This document shows, one piece after another, positions 47,740 through 59,583 of a stretch of DNA of 64,000 nt; the first letter of the stretch is position 1; each line of letters opens with the position of its first letter. The notes below the pieces were generated by a model that was not told where the DNA came from, did no database searches, and saw only the letters and a program-made list of their open reading frames with translations. The DNA comes from Galaxea fascicularis (taxonomy: Eukaryota > Cnidaria > Anthozoa > Scleractinia > Euphylliidae). The position numbers were made by a program, and so were the translations under genes. The stretch covers positions 10,601,481 through 10,665,480 of the forward strand of contig OX419347.1 in NCBI GenBank assembly GCA_948470475.1, read 5' to 3'.

Positions 47740-48012
47740 AATCGGCGTCAAAATTGTTGACACATTTCCCTTTTTAAACCCCTATTTCGTCAAGGTTCTC
47801 CCTCTTTGCCCCCCTCGCTTGTCCTGTCAGCCCCCCTCCCCCCAAAACAGTGTTGTGAGGCAATTGCTGCCATCTGGACGTACAAGCAAGCAACATTGCA
47901 TGGGGGAGCGGGGTGTTTTTCACAGTTTATTACTCTATGAAAACAGTGGTGTCATTTGGTACACTAAAACTACTATAGAAACACAATGTGTCAACTAATT
48001 ATGTCGCCGATT
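47740..48012. mobile_element. M3: 273-bp MITE-like repeat at right edge of the array
   Basis: Same family as M1 and M2, with one extra T near 47920 and a GTACAC change near 47960. Followed by unique DNA (GCAGTCCTTAATACACC). Confidence 0.8.
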
Positions 48013-48244
48013 GCAGTCCTTAATACACCAGCTGAGATATATTTTTACTAATGGTTCTGTTATAGTAACTATAACATGATAAGCAAAATGGTTTCTTCGC
48101 TACGGTTGCTTTCAATCTAATGGGGTCTCTTTATTTTTCTGACGTAACAAGTATTGGCCTTTTCTCCACGCTAAAATGTTCTTTTCAGTGGAGAAAAATT
48201 TAACTAAATAGAAACATAAAGCCTAAGTCTTTTTAAAACCTAGC

Positions 48245-48985
48245 GGCCAAGTTAAGAACCTTGGAAGCTGGCTTGACCCAAACCTGAATATGCGTCACCA
48301 TATTACAAATTTATGTAAGGCCGACTTTTTCTACTTGCATAATATCAGGCGCATATAGAAGAATTTATGGAGAGACAGCTTACTCACTCTTGTACACGCA
48401 TTCATTACGAGTAGGTTAGATCACTGTAATGCTTTATTGCATGGCCTTCCCAAAGATCAAATAGCTAAGTTACAACGCGTGCAAAATGCTGCCGCCAGAA
48501 TAATTATGGTATCGGGAAGTATTCTCACATCACTCCAGCACTCTATGAGTTACACTGGCTGCCAGTGCTAGCGCGTATACATTTTAAGATTTTATTACTA
48601 GCTTTCAAAGCCATTCACGGCCTCGCACCCGCATATATTAGCAATCTTTTAGTTATCAAACGCACAAGTCCTCGTACAATCTTCGATCTAACTCAGGCAT
48701 TTTATTACAGCCACCTAGAGGTAAGATGCTGGCAACCCTGAGTGAACGTGCATTTCAGGCGGCTGCTCCGCATCTGTGGAACGAGCTACCATTGCAATTG
48801 CAATTACGCACTATTGGATCTGTAGGAACTTTTAAGAAGTCAATTAAGACTTTTCTTTTTAGGCAATCTTTTTAATAGTGGTTAATCGAGATTTTAATTT
48901 AATATTTAGAGACATTAATTGTAAAGCGCTATTGATCTGTCATTGTAAATAGCGCTCTATAAGTAATAAATTATTATATATTATA
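48245..48985 (+). pseudogene. LINE remnant, L2/CR1-like ORF2 C-terminus and 3' tail
   Basis: Translated pieces in shifting frames match the end of L2/CR1-type ORF2: [51 protein letters not shown] and FQAAAPHLWNELP. A stop at the end of NIRRI and at least one frameshift show it is dead. The tail (TGTAAAGCGCTATTGATC then AATAAATTATTATA) is the usual LINE 3' end with short repeats. Confidence 0.85.
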
Positions 48986-49439
48986 ATATTTCAAGTTATT
49001 TCACAGGCATTTTTAAGGAAGTTCGCTACCTTTCTTATTGTGATAATTGGCTGAGATGTGTTAATACAGACTATCACATATACAACATTCCTTTTGTTTG
49101 GTCACAGTAGGTCAAAGTAGAGTTTTATGCTTTTACAGAAATGGGATGGGGGTGTTTAAGTTAACAAGGGCACCAATTTTCAGGCCACTGTTGTACAACG
49201 GTGAGATTTTATAAAGGAATTGAATGGGAAAAAATGGGATTCATTTGCCATCCAAATAAATTTTCTTCATTCCTTCAAAAAGAAGTGGCTGCTATATTAC
49301 TGTAAGAATAAGAAGTGTGTTCAAAAATTAATTCTGAGCCTGACCAAAACTAAGCTTGACTTCTCGATCGCATTTTTCTGCCCTTGGTACCACCTGCAGC
49401 ATTCTCACATTTACTACCTTTTTTTTACTACCATAAAAG
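48986..49439. other. no gene recognised
   Basis: Non-coding sequence upstream of the exon set at 49440. Confidence 0.45.
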
Positions 49440-50602
49440 CCAATAGTGGAGAATTCTTAAAGATGAGGTTTAAGAGTCGCAACTTCAATGGTTCGCCTTC
49501 TGAACTGAAGGCAATGTTACAAAAGGCAGACCTGGATAGCCGCCTAGATAGCCACAGCTTCCGCAGAGAGGTTACTACCAAGATTGTGGAAGGAAAAGCT
49601 TATTATCAGGTAGCTTTCTAAACCTTCAGCGTGGGGAGGGGGCTTTTTGTTTCAAGCACGTTTGACAAGCGCTTAAGAGAGAAAGAGACCGATAGCAACG
49701 AAAGAAAAGCAATTTTGCATGAGGACTGACCAGAGGCACAGAAAGCACATTGTATAGTGGTACCTAAGTACATGTACTACTTATGTGATATCACTTCTGA
49801 CCAAATTGTCAGTTTTCTACTCCATCAGAGGTTTCTTTTCTTGTAAATAAGTAATTAAGTTATGGAATCATGAAAAAATATTTCTCCTTTTCATGTTGCA
49901 GAAAATGTACCTCTACTACAAGATAGTGAACTGCTCATCGATTCAGAAAACTGAACAACAAATCGACAGTCTGCCAAACGGTAAGTCAGAGCCTGAAAAT
50001 GTTATTCATAGTTTAAGAAAACGCTTTGAAAGTACAGACTGATAAACAGCTTTCCCCTGTAAACCAACAAGATACTTGTTTCCAGGTTGGTTTGACTGCA
50101 GCTTACAACATCATTAAGAGACTTTTGAATAAAGAGTGGATTCTGTGCGAAAAGAAAATCGAAACGATTAATGATGGTGATAATGGTACATCGCAAAAAA
50201 CCCAGTAACATTAGTATGTAAGGCCACCACCCACCCCTCCCACCTTCCCCCTCCATCCTTCCCCCGCCCATCCTCTTCCCTCCCCCCTCCACTCACACAC
50301 GTACACACGGCTTTTAAGCAAACCGCTTGTGCTCTTGGGCAGAAAATTACTATTGTACATGAAAGGAACTGAGATTTTAGGGTTAAAACAAGTCTTTCTA
50401 ATGTTTTACAGGGGTTTTTGGAACTGAAGTGGCCACTGAGCTAAATCGCGAAATCAAAAGAATGCAGTTAGACACAATGGTGAAATGTAAAGTGGGTCTT
50501 GAAGTTGTTCACAGGAACGCTGGGCGAAACCATGGCAAAAGAAATGTCATAGGAACTCGCGAATGCAGATCAGTGGCTAGTCGACATCAATGTCGATATT
50601 GA
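49440..50602 (+). CDS. 3' exons of an unidentified gene
   Basis: Three exons fit in phase. About 49440-49609 (contains FKSRNFNGSPSELKAML and EVTTKIVEGKAYYQ), 49902-49980 (KMYLYYKIVNCSSIQ) and 50412-50602 (GVFGTEVATELNREIK ... TGA). Acceptors follow pyrimidine tracts (CTTTTCATGTTGCAG, ATGTTTTACAG) and donors are GTAGCT and GTAAGT. AATAAA signals occur near 50777. I do not recognise the family. The 5' part is not visible and may lie left of, or be cut by, the transposon array. Confidence 0.5.
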
Positions 50603-51140
50603 TATCAGCATCAACTGTTGTTTCTAACACTCAGTAAGAAACTAACCGTAAACATCGTTAACTAAATTGGCTATTCAAAATTGCGGGTACAGAAAGGATC
50701 ATTTGGGGTTTATTTGACAGGGCGATTTCCTTCTGATCAGATCGAAAGTCCCTTGCAATCCCTTGTAACTGGTGAAATAAACAAGAAATAAACTCACAGT
50801 TAAAATTGATCCTAGTACTTTGTGTGATACATGGTGTCAGAGCATACTTACTCTATGTGAATGGCAAACATAATGTTAACTATTTTCTTGTTCAATGACA
50901 TTTTTCTTTAGAAACCATAAACGCCACGCCACATTCCCTTCCTCCTTCTCCACCCCCCCCCCCCGCCCCCAACATTTTTAGCGACTCAATATCCATCCGG
51001 ATCCGATCCACAACCTACCCGCCCATATTGGTTTGATTGTTTGAGTGACTGAGGGAGTGAGTGCTTGCGTGCGTGCGTGCGTGAGAACAAAGGAAGGAAA
51101 GAAGAAATGAAAGAATTGATGAGTCAATGGAAAGACTTAC
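50603..51140. other. no gene recognised
   Basis: 3' flank, with a C-rich run near 50950 and a (GTGC)n stretch near 51066. The last exon(s) of the minus-strand channel gene should lie in or below this stretch but were not identified. Confidence 0.45.
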
Positions 51141-54100
51141 CTTGCAAGTCGTACCGACGTTTTTGTAGCTTTTGATACCACGAGTGATACACCAATCCGA
51201 CAATAACAGCAAGACACAGCAGACAGAAGAGAATGAGCAGGGCCATACGGTACACTTGTGTCTTGGATTCAAAAGAGGAATTTGCTCCGTTTCAAACTTC
51301 CTTTTTGTGGTCACCTTGATAAAATGCAATAAAAACGTTTTACTAAATCTTTTACGCTAAGGTAATTTGGATTTTAAATTTCTTACAGCCAATCTCACAG
51401 TTCGAACACCTGTGTAGTATACGAGAGGTAAGCAAAGGAAGACATGTGTCCATGTTAGCTCTCGTAAAGCACTGAAGACCTCTATAGTGAGGACTGTTTG
51501 TAAGGACTTTTTGAAATCTTGAGTGTGTTGTGTCAAGAAGTTCTTTTAGCAATCACGCGAGGGTTCGCCCCTAAAAGGAGATTTGATCGGGTTCGTGGTT
51601 CATACCCTAACTTCTGTCTCGACTAGGCTGATTGTTGATCTCTCCCTAATGGACGCTAAGGTTTTTTCCATGAAGGATTTTTTTGTGCCAGCTTATAAAA
51701 AGAGAAATTGGCTTTTTGATGGTCCAATAATTTGGAATTACTCGAAACTCCCCTACCGCCCGGGGTAGCTTCCTTGTGCAGCGGGCTTTGAATTCAAAGG
51801 GGACGGACTTAGGGCCAGAGGGGAAATCGCTTCTTCTTTCATCCCCTCCCACGCAAACTGCATTGACCCTGACAAAATGGTATAGTGAGCCGTCTGTAAA
51901 TCAATATCAAATGAAATAAGAGTTACTGGTTATTTTGCGTGCGCGAGTCTCGACCGTGACCTCCCTCGTTAGCGTTAAGAATCCACTGGGCCTTCATAAG
52001 GCGGCAAGAAAGAACTTTACTATAACGGCTTTTTAGCGGCACTGCCACAACAAAGTAGCTCCCGTGCAGAGTGAAAACGGTATTTGAAGATACAACTGAA
52101 AACTGTCTGTTCTGCAATGTAGAAAACCGACACAGGTGGATGAATTTGACATGACCCTATAATCATGCCTAAATCACTGTTGATGTTGGCACTGCTCATT
52201 TTAATATTCTGATTTCGGCAAGAAAGAAGTGTTTGTTGAATGGGATGGGTACTCTTGTACCGGGTATGATTCCCTTGACATGATCATAGAGCTGGTGTAG
52301 TGTGTGTCGTTTTCTTGTCACACAGTCCTGTCAACAAATTAATACTTCCTAAAGGATTTCAATTTCACTCTGAGGTAAAGTTCCGGAAAAGGGCACGATA
52401 TTGATTTCCTTTGGAAACACATTTACATCGTTCGTGAACCACGATGGGTCTTCGCGCATCTAGAGAACACTGTAGCGAAAATCACCAAACAATAGCAACT
52501 CGCCTATCTACAGATTCCACAGCGTTCAAGGTACATGCTACTGATTCTCAGCTCTCGGCGCAAGGTCAAGGGTTTATTGCTGCCACGGAAAGAAGCCAGC
52601 AAGCGAACTCATCGCAAGGCAGCATTCACAACTCTTACTTCAGGCTTAAGAATTCAAAATACAAGCTGAACCTATCAGAGGAAGCTGCTAGCCTTCAAGC
52701 AATGTTTGACCAGATTGAAACACTACGGAACATCGACCTTTGTCTAACTAAGGCTTCCTCCAATGTGGTGGAGGTCCTTGAGGGTTTGTATGATACCAGC
52801 GTTGATGGAGTCACGTTTGCCGGAAGCCAAAGGGCTCAAAAATTTTCCATTCTTGCGGATTTTGTCATCGAAATTGAGGGTGTCGAAGTCTTACAACGAT
52901 TCGCACAGCAATGCTTTGAAGATTACTACAAGTTTAATGATAAACGAATGGGAGACTTGACTTGTTTTGACTGGGTATCAAGTACTTTAGGAACAATGCA
53001 AAACGCTATCTTTGAGTGTTTACTCCTGGTTTTATCAGCGATGCTTTACTTCACAGACTTTCATCACCGCTTTTGTTCCGCTTGCGCAAAAGCAGGCGTA
53101 GTTTCAATGTGTTTGGAGAACATCCAAACAATTGATGCTGACAGTATCAACTGGGAAAATGGAGATAAACATTCTGAGCCAGTTCTAATAATAAGCACCT
53201 GCCTTGGAATTTTACACAACATATCTCAGCGCCTCCGAGACCGTGTATTGTTTGCTTATAGTGAGGAAACGTTGCTCCGCTTTGTCGATGCAAAGGTGAC
53301 GAGAATCGCCGCCTCCTCCTTACTCTGCCTGGCCTACTTAGTCGTCGAAGAAACAAACCACCTCATCTTAGCGGACGAGAACGTGCTTAATTTTATTGTA
53401 AGAATGTTAGATGAAGCATGGCAAAGAAAGCATCGCCGATCAAATGGATATTCCGCCAGGGAACTTGCGGAAGGACTCAGCCATCTTGCCATTAATGACA
53501 CGAATAAGACGGTTCTTGGACATAAAGGAGCGATGGGTGTTTTAGTCGCTGTGCTTAGATCCTCTAGAGCTAATGACGAAAGGGCAAGTGCGCTGAGAGC
53601 TTTTTGGATGCTGGCTTTTGACGACAACAATAAAGAAGTGATTAGACAGGATGCAGGTGCACCAAGAATGTTGCGCCAGTTACAACACAGTAAAGACCCC
53701 GAGGTACAAAAGGCAGCGGCAGGTTGGTTATGGGAGCTGGAGGGCAAAACAGCGAGGAGCGTGGAAAAGCAAGAAGGAACTCGGAATCATGTGATGATCA
53801 GTTACCAATGGGACAACCAGGATGTCTTGATCGAAGTGAGGAGAAGGCTTCAAGCGAGTGGATACAAAATGTGGATGGATCTGGAGCAGATGGGAGGCTC
53901 TACATTAGAGGCAATGGTCAAGGCTGTGGAGGACTCTTCTGTCGTTCTGATCTGCTTGTCGCAGAAATACAAGGAAAGCCCGAATTGCCGATCAGAGGCC
54001 GAATATGCGTATCAGTTGAGAAAGGACGTCGTTCCTCTGATGATGCAACACAAGTACAAAGCAGACGGCTGGTTGGGAATGCTCTTGGGCACAAAGCTGT

Positions 54101-56611
54101 GGTTCGACTTTCGGAATAAGCAAGGTATTGAAGAGAGCATGGCAAAGCTGGTGAAAGAGCTGGGAAAACGGGGGAAAGATGGTGACTTGGCAGATGGAAC
54201 AGCCGAGCCAGCGATTCGACCAACTGCAGCGAATGCTATTACGTCCGAACCAGTGGCTGTCGTGTCTGGATGGACAAACGAAGAGGTGAGACAGTGGCTC
54301 AAAGAAGTTGGATTAGAAAACGTCTGCGATGAGGATATTTCGGAGATGAATGGGCAGACACTGATTGATCTGCAGCAGCTTCGTGGAGAATGCCCAGAAT
54401 ACTTCTATGGATGTTTGGAACAGAACTTAAAGCTCGCAAACATGTTTGACGTATTTAAGTTCAGAATGGAGCTTGCCAAACTCCTGGAAAAGTGAGTAAC
54501 ATGAAGTCAAAAGTAGACGAATTCGTTTGCGGTCATACAGGGGACCGTGGGCTCAGTTGGTAGGACACCAGGTGAACTGAAGGTCGATATTTTATCCCCG
54601 GACAACCCCAGAAATCATAGCGTTGGACATTAGTGCCCAGACTCCCAATGGTGTCCGGTGGGACAATACAGGAAAAAGACAATTACTGCAAGTTACCTCG
54701 TTATTTTCTTGAGTTGTTTTCTGTAGGATGCTAGTCACCACAGTAGTCTCATTTCCAACATATGCTCGAAAATGCCGCCCAAGTTTGCCTGCGTTGCCGT
54801 CTATTACCACACCGGAGGTAAACTCGTATGGCAATATTTGGCTGACTTGAATCCATGAGACGTTAAACAGGTCGCTTCGGTAATGTGCCGTGTAAAGGTC
54901 AACTAAAATGCCGTCAACTTCGCCAAGTCTCAAGGCCTCAACGAGCCGCTCTAGGGAAGGGAAAGTGTTCCCTGTTGAGGAGAAATTTTGGGAGAAAAAT
55001 GACGATAAATGTCAAAATGTCAAATTGAACTACAGAGTGTCGTATTTGGACCTTGTCAATAGGGAGCTTTAGCAAAGACGAAGGAGATACTCGCTCTTTT
55101 TATACAGCTACTATGTAAATCTCAGGTTTAATTGAAGGTGATGTATCGTTGATTTTTACTTTACGTTATCGCCACCATGTTGCTAGACTGTAAACAATAG
55201 ATCTCTCATTAGTTCGTTTTCTTCGTCCACCATCATTAATTGTTCGTTTTACCATTGTTGTCTTTGTCTCTAGAGATTGGCTGAAAATCACTTCTGTATG
55301 TGATATATGACAGCATCCAATCCTTCTCGTTTTTGTAGCGATTCCACTATTATTAGAATTTGTTTAACTTGGAAATGCTGGCGAACTCTCCAGAACAAAT
55401 TAAAATTACTTTAAACGGCGACGAAAATAAGGAAAACACAGAAAAAGTTGCCGTCGTGGGCTCACGTTCTCGAGTAAACATAAATTTTGGTCATTTCACT
55501 TTGCTGTTTTGCAGAGAATGGCGAAGAAACGTACAAAAATGTAACCCACGTCCAGAACGATTGTTTTTGTTGATTAAACCCATTGTTTTGTGGCGTTCTC
55601 GTTGCCGTTCCCGCTGCCGTTCTCAATGCGTAAGCTTGGTTTTAGTAAATCGAAGAAAAATGCTGCAAGAAATCAAAATGCAATCGAAGTACATCAGATA
55701 CTTTCGTCTATCTTTAGTTAAAAATCAAATAAAATAAGTAACAGCGCGCTCTTCAATTGAGTGTCGTAAAACCAAAACCAAAGTATTACTCTAGCCAATC
55801 ACAGCGATGCAAACAGCGCAATGAACCAATCAGAGAAAGAAGCAATTACATGTCACCGGCGCAAAACGCGGGAAAATGCACGTGTGCAAGTCGCGATTGG
55901 CCAGGTTTTGGTTTTGCTTCTCATTGGTTGAGAAAGTGGCGCGAGTTTTACTGGCCAATCACAGAGTGAAGCAATGCAAAAACCTAAGCAAACGCAATTA
56001 CCATTCGACACTCAAATGAAACCACTCTAAATGAATACAATCGTCATAAGTTTAATTACACAACCTCCTGATGTGGCTATGTATCGGATAAGAATTTCAT
56101 ATTCTGGGAACTGAGCCAGCGAGTCAACTTGCAGAAAGAATTAGAGGTGTCTTTCACAGCAGTCATGCGCATTAAAATGATATGAAATTGTTTGGTTTTC
56201 CAAACATTGATTGTTATTTTAAGAGACGCTTTCGGCCTCGCGCCTTTTTTTTCAGGTAGGATGTACAGGATGCTGGCAAAACAAACACTGTCTTCAAATA
56301 ACCCCGTGACGGCTTTTGTGCCTGTACAGATCTCAACGCTGAATTTCTTTCCGTGTAAAAGAGCCCTTAAGTAATAGCTTCTACGAACTTCCAGTGGTAG
56401 AACAAAGGTAAGAATTTTTTTAACAGAGGAATTTCTGTCAATGTGAAATACCTTTTTACCCCGAGCCACATGTAAGTGCTGGTCAAGGATCCGCACAGAC
56501 ATAGAAGATGTGAGAGAGCTAACGAGGAGAGAAGACAACACGATTCCAGTCAGAAACCAAAAGATGGCGATTGATCGGCCAATAACCGTCTTGGGGTATC
56601 TATCTCCATAT
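51141..56611 (-). CDS. ionotropic glutamate receptor-like channel with K+-type filter, four exons
   Basis: Exon A 56611-56460 opens with YGDRYPKTVIGR and then a membrane helix (IAIFWFLTGIVLSSLL), matching the pore filter and following helix of prokaryote-type glutamate-gated K+ channels. It starts with the last base (A) of a split codon, so GGA and a GYGD filter are possible. Exon B 56127-56065 (DSLAQFPEYEILIRYIATSG) and exon C 54950-54697 (LVEALRLGEVDGILVDLY ... ILPYEFTSGVVIDG) form the second half of a solute-binding fold. Exon D 51261-51141 has the last helix (ALLILFCLLCLAVIVGLVY) and a basic tail start. All three joins agree in phase (1, 1, 0) with GT-AG sites. The first half of the ligand-binding fold and first helix were not found. 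Expected at the plasma membrane. Confidence 0.65.
52444..54495 (+). CDS. ARM-TIR-SAM protein (possible NADase), intronless
   Basis: 683 residues. The N-terminus MGLRASR fits an N-myristoylation signal. Residues 80-435 are helical armadillo-like repeats (ALRAFWMLAFDDNNKEVI, AAAGWLWELEG). Residues 449-575 are a TIR domain: box 1 HVMISYQWDNQ, BB-loop area WMDLEQMGGST, then SPNCRSEAEYA, where E518 (C-x-x-E) is the likely catalytic glutamate of NAD-cleaving TIRs. Residues 609-680 are a SAM domain (WTNEEVRQWLKEVGLENVC). The domain set is that of SARM1, but the order is ARM-TIR-SAM and not ARM-SAM-SAM-TIR. A role in immune or cell-death signalling by NAD+ loss is inferred. It lies in an intron (exons C-D) of the minus-strand channel gene. 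The stop overlaps a donor-like AAAAGTGAGT, so a spliced longer form is possible. Confidence 0.85.
   Translation: MGLRASREHCSENHQTIATRLSTDSTAFKVHATDSQLSAQGQGFIAATERSQQANSSQGSIHNSYFRLKNSKYKLNLSEEAASLQAMFDQIETLRNIDLCLTKASSNVVEVLEGLYDTSVDGVTFAGSQRAQKFSILADFVIEIEGVEVLQRFAQQCFEDYYKFNDKRMGDLTCFDWVSSTLGTMQNAIFECLLLVLSAMLYFTDFHHRFCSACAKAGVVSMCLENIQTIDADSINWENGDKHSEPVLIISTCLGILHNISQRLRDRVLFAYSEETLLRFVDAKVTRIAASSLLCLAYLVVEETNHLILADENVLNFIVRMLDEAWQRKHRRSNGYSARELAEGLSHLAINDTNKTVLGHKGAMGVLVAVLRSSRANDERASALRAFWMLAFDDNNKEVIRQDAGAPRMLRQLQHSKDPEVQKAAAGWLWELEGKTARSVEKQEGTRNHVMISYQWDNQDVLIEVRRRLQASGYKMWMDLEQMGGSTLEAMVKAVEDSSVVLICLSQKYKESPNCRSEAEYAYQLRKDVVPLMMQHKYKADGWLGMLLGTKLWFDFRNKQGIEESMAKLVKELGKRGKDGDLADGTAEPAIRPTAANAITSEPVAVVSGWTNEEVRQWLKEVGLENVCDEDISEMNGQTLIDLQQLRGECPEYFYGCLEQNLKLANMFDVFKFRMELAKLLEK
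54951..56064. other. intron of the channel gene, no separate gene recognised
   Basis: Contains a copy of a dispersed repeat with AATTGAGTGTCGTAAAACCA and CCAATCACAG motifs (about 55755-55980) that recurs at 57336. Confidence 0.5.
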
Positions 56612-56859
56612 CTAGTGAAAAAGAAAAAAATTGAACTTACGATGACGTGTCATATATGGTTTGAAAGCTTAACCAGATACGTTCCTGAGGTCTCATTTGT
56701 TTTGTTATATCCATTCATTGTAAAAAAACGAGGGCCGGATTTTTTTCTTGTAGTAAACAACTAAAGTGCGTTAACCAAACACAATGATTCAGTCGGTGTA
56801 GAATAAAATCGCGTGAGCGGTTCGTAGGAGACGTCTCAACGACAAAAACGGGCGTAGTA

Positions 56860-57112
56860 TTGATACCACTACTGCCAATGCGTAACTGCTACTGCTACTA
56901 TATACTGCTACTGTTGTCGCTACTGCTTCCTCCACTGTCACTGCTACTGCTACCGATACTGAAATTACTGCCTCTGCTGCTACTGCTATTGCTACTCTAC
57001 TCAGTGCTAATGCCAACGCTGCTACTACTACAACCACTGCTACTGCTTCTGCTACCGACCACTGCCACAACCACTGCCGCTACCGCTAATGCTACTGCTT
57101 CCGCTGTTGTTG
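56860..57112. repeat. degenerate CTACTG/ACTGCT trinucleotide-type repeat
   Basis: Imprecise tandem CTACTGCTA steps on the plus strand. The open frames here (poly-Leu on one strand, poly-Ala/Val on the other) are artefacts of the repeat. Confidence 0.85.
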
Positions 57113-58023
57113 TGTGTCGACGAAAATTACCATTTACACTAGTATCTGCTAAAAACACTAAAGTAAATATTACCCGGAACATTCAAGGTTCTTCCTCACC
57201 CAACACTTGTCATAGTAATAAGGGACCACCAGATGCCTTCCAAGATTCCATTGTGAAAATATAGGTAGAACTGCTTATAATTGTCCCTAGATTCCTGAAG
57301 TGAAGAAAATATTTCAAATCTTCAAAGAGCAGTTTTCAATTGACTGTCGTAAAACCAAAACGAAAGCAATTACTTTGACCAATCACAATAGCCTACAGAG
57401 CAGGCGTTTTTTGGTGTACGAACGCTCGTTTGAAGGCCGCCATCTTCGATGCGTGAAACCCGTCAATCATGTTTTGGTGCTTTGACTGGCGCCTCCTGCT
57501 ACAGGGGTATTGTTATGTGGTTTAGAAATGAGAAAAGCAGGAGCTGTTGGGGTCTAAAAAAGAAAAATAAGGGGTAACCACGAATCTTTCGAAGATAATT
57601 TATCCGGAGAAATCTTAAAAATAGTTAAAATTAACGATGTATGGCAATGTTTCTTTCCAAATTAAGCCTTAATTATTTCTTCGAAATGCCTGCATGGTAG
57701 CCGTCGTGGCAGGTGTTCGAAGGGGAGGGAGAGAGGGAATTTGAGCTCGCTCAAATTTCCTGTTTCCCGTCCCCTTCGAACGGCTTATACTCTAATTTTC
57801 TTTTTCAGTAATCATAGGCCTTGGCCTTACCGTCACTTAAAGTGACATGAGGCTCCAATAAGGGAGAATACTTTTTGAAGAAGAGGCTCGATTTCACCCT
57901 GAGTATTTTTTCTCCCGCAACTAGTATGAGAAAAGTATAGCTCCTTAGAAAACGACAGAAAATTTGTTAATGTATGTTCTACAGTAGAGTACACGGAAGA
58001 CATAGGAGTTTTTGACTACATAC
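57113..58023. other. no exon recognised where the channel S1 region is expected
   Basis: No frame over 60 codons on the minus strand outside the repeat. Holds a second copy of the CGTAAAACCAAAACGAAAGC dispersed repeat and a 67-bp palindrome at 57715-57781 (GTTCGAAGGGGA ... CCCCTTCGAAC). Confidence 0.5.
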
Positions 58024-59270
58024 CTGCAAAAAGTATTTTGTTGTTCTGCAGTCTGCCGTCTGAACTAACAGGTTTCACTTTAATCTTGTAGGTGCTGTAT
58101 GTCTTGAGTCCATCCAAAGAAAGTTCCCTGGACTCTGCGCTTACATTCACAGAAACCTTGGACGAGTTCACCACAGGGTAACCAGCCTCCTTGGTTACTT
58201 CATAGGTCACGTGGTAATGTGTAAGTTGATTGATGACCTGATCACGTGGCTTATTCCACATGATTGTAACGCCAGTTGGGTTATCCTTGTTAACAGTTTT
58301 CATACCAGGAAACAAGGTCTCTATGCGTAACGGAGAATAGACTTAAAGTGCACCTAAACCTAAAAACGTTTTTTGGCTAAAATTAATCTTTGTACCTGTT
58401 CGAAAAGTATCACGCCCTTTTGCCAAATGTTGGCTTTTTAAAGGCTTCACAAGTAGCCTGAGTATCAGGCCCTATCGGGGAATCGGGGACGACGGAGGGG
58501 AAGGAAGAAGAGAAGGGCCTGACACAAGGCCATTGATTCGCTTGTTTCCAACATCCAGATTCTGGATGTTATGCTAATTGGTCAAAAGACAACAAGAAAC
58601 GTCACGTGAGTCAACCGGAAGTCAAGCTTCCAGCGCAGGGGTTACAGACGCCATATTGAAGTTTACTCTCATGACACATGACAGTTACCGGAAGTGATTT
58701 TGATTGGCTAATTATAACACGCGCTGTGTGGGGGTGGAAGGCTTATGAGAGGCTGTTTGTGTCAGGCGTTTCTTCCTTCGCTTTCTCGCTCTTTTTGCCT
58801 TCCCCACCCTAGAAACGCCTGATACTCAGGCTACTTCACAAGTTAAGAAAAAGTAGACATCACTTGGTACCTGACGACCGAGTCAGAAGGGGCGTGGGTC
58901 TATTTTTGACTTGAAGTCACAAACTGATTTGGATGCATCTTTGCAAAGACTTAATATGAAAGTGCAATGCTAATCAGTTTGTGACGTCAAATCAAGAATA
59001 GACCTACTCCCCTTCTGACTAGGTCGTCTACCAAATGATGCCTACTTTTTCGTAAGTTTTGAAGCCTATAAAAAGCCAGTATTTGGCAATAAAAGGTTAA
59101 TCTCATCCGAATATTTTATTGTATCGGCTAAAGAAACCGAAAACTTCTGAACTTGGTCAGTTACCTGAGATAAGAATCGGATAAAAAAGTGATCCTGAAC
59201 AGCTTTGAAATTGTGTGCTCGGTGACCTAGCTTTTAAGTGGAAACAAGGCTGGAGTTGACCTCAAACCTC

Positions 59271-59308
<38 letters not shown>

Positions 59309-59552
59309 AATGGCATCTTGCTTTTAGAACGGGTCGTACGAGTCGTACAGTTCGTGAAACAATGGTTTACGGGTCGTACAGTTGGTGCAGTGCATAACAT
59401 TAGTGAGACTTAGGGTTTATATTCAAGGATTCGTGCGACTCGTACAGGTCGTGAAACAATGGTTTACGAGTCGTACAGTTGGTGATGTGCATATCGTTAG
59501 TGAGACTTAGAGTGTAGATACAAGTTGACGACTCGTACGGCTCGTACGACTG

Positions 59553-59583
<31 letters not shown>

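Noticed and set aside
33346..48012. M repeats as LTRs of a retroelement
   Set aside because: M has inverted termini beginning AATCGG, not TG...CA, and there is no gag, protease, RT or integrase between copies.
54545..54605. tRNA-like stretch (GCTCAGTTGGTAGGACACC)
   Set aside because: Resembles a D-arm/B-box-like segment only; no cloverleaf could be formed, at most a SINE trace.
56077..56541. 154-codon minus-strand frame as one exon
   Set aside because: Its start overlaps the pore exon, but the frame runs across a good donor at 56460 into intron; exon B lies in a different frame within it.
56640..56720. Exon reading KQMRPQERIWLSFQTIY as the first half of the pore
   Set aside because: Looks tempting next to YGDRYP, but the implied intron would be only 29 bases and the filter residue before YGD would be Ser.
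56789..57264. Poly-Leu and poly-Ala/Val open frames
   Set aside because: Product of a trinucleotide-type repeat.
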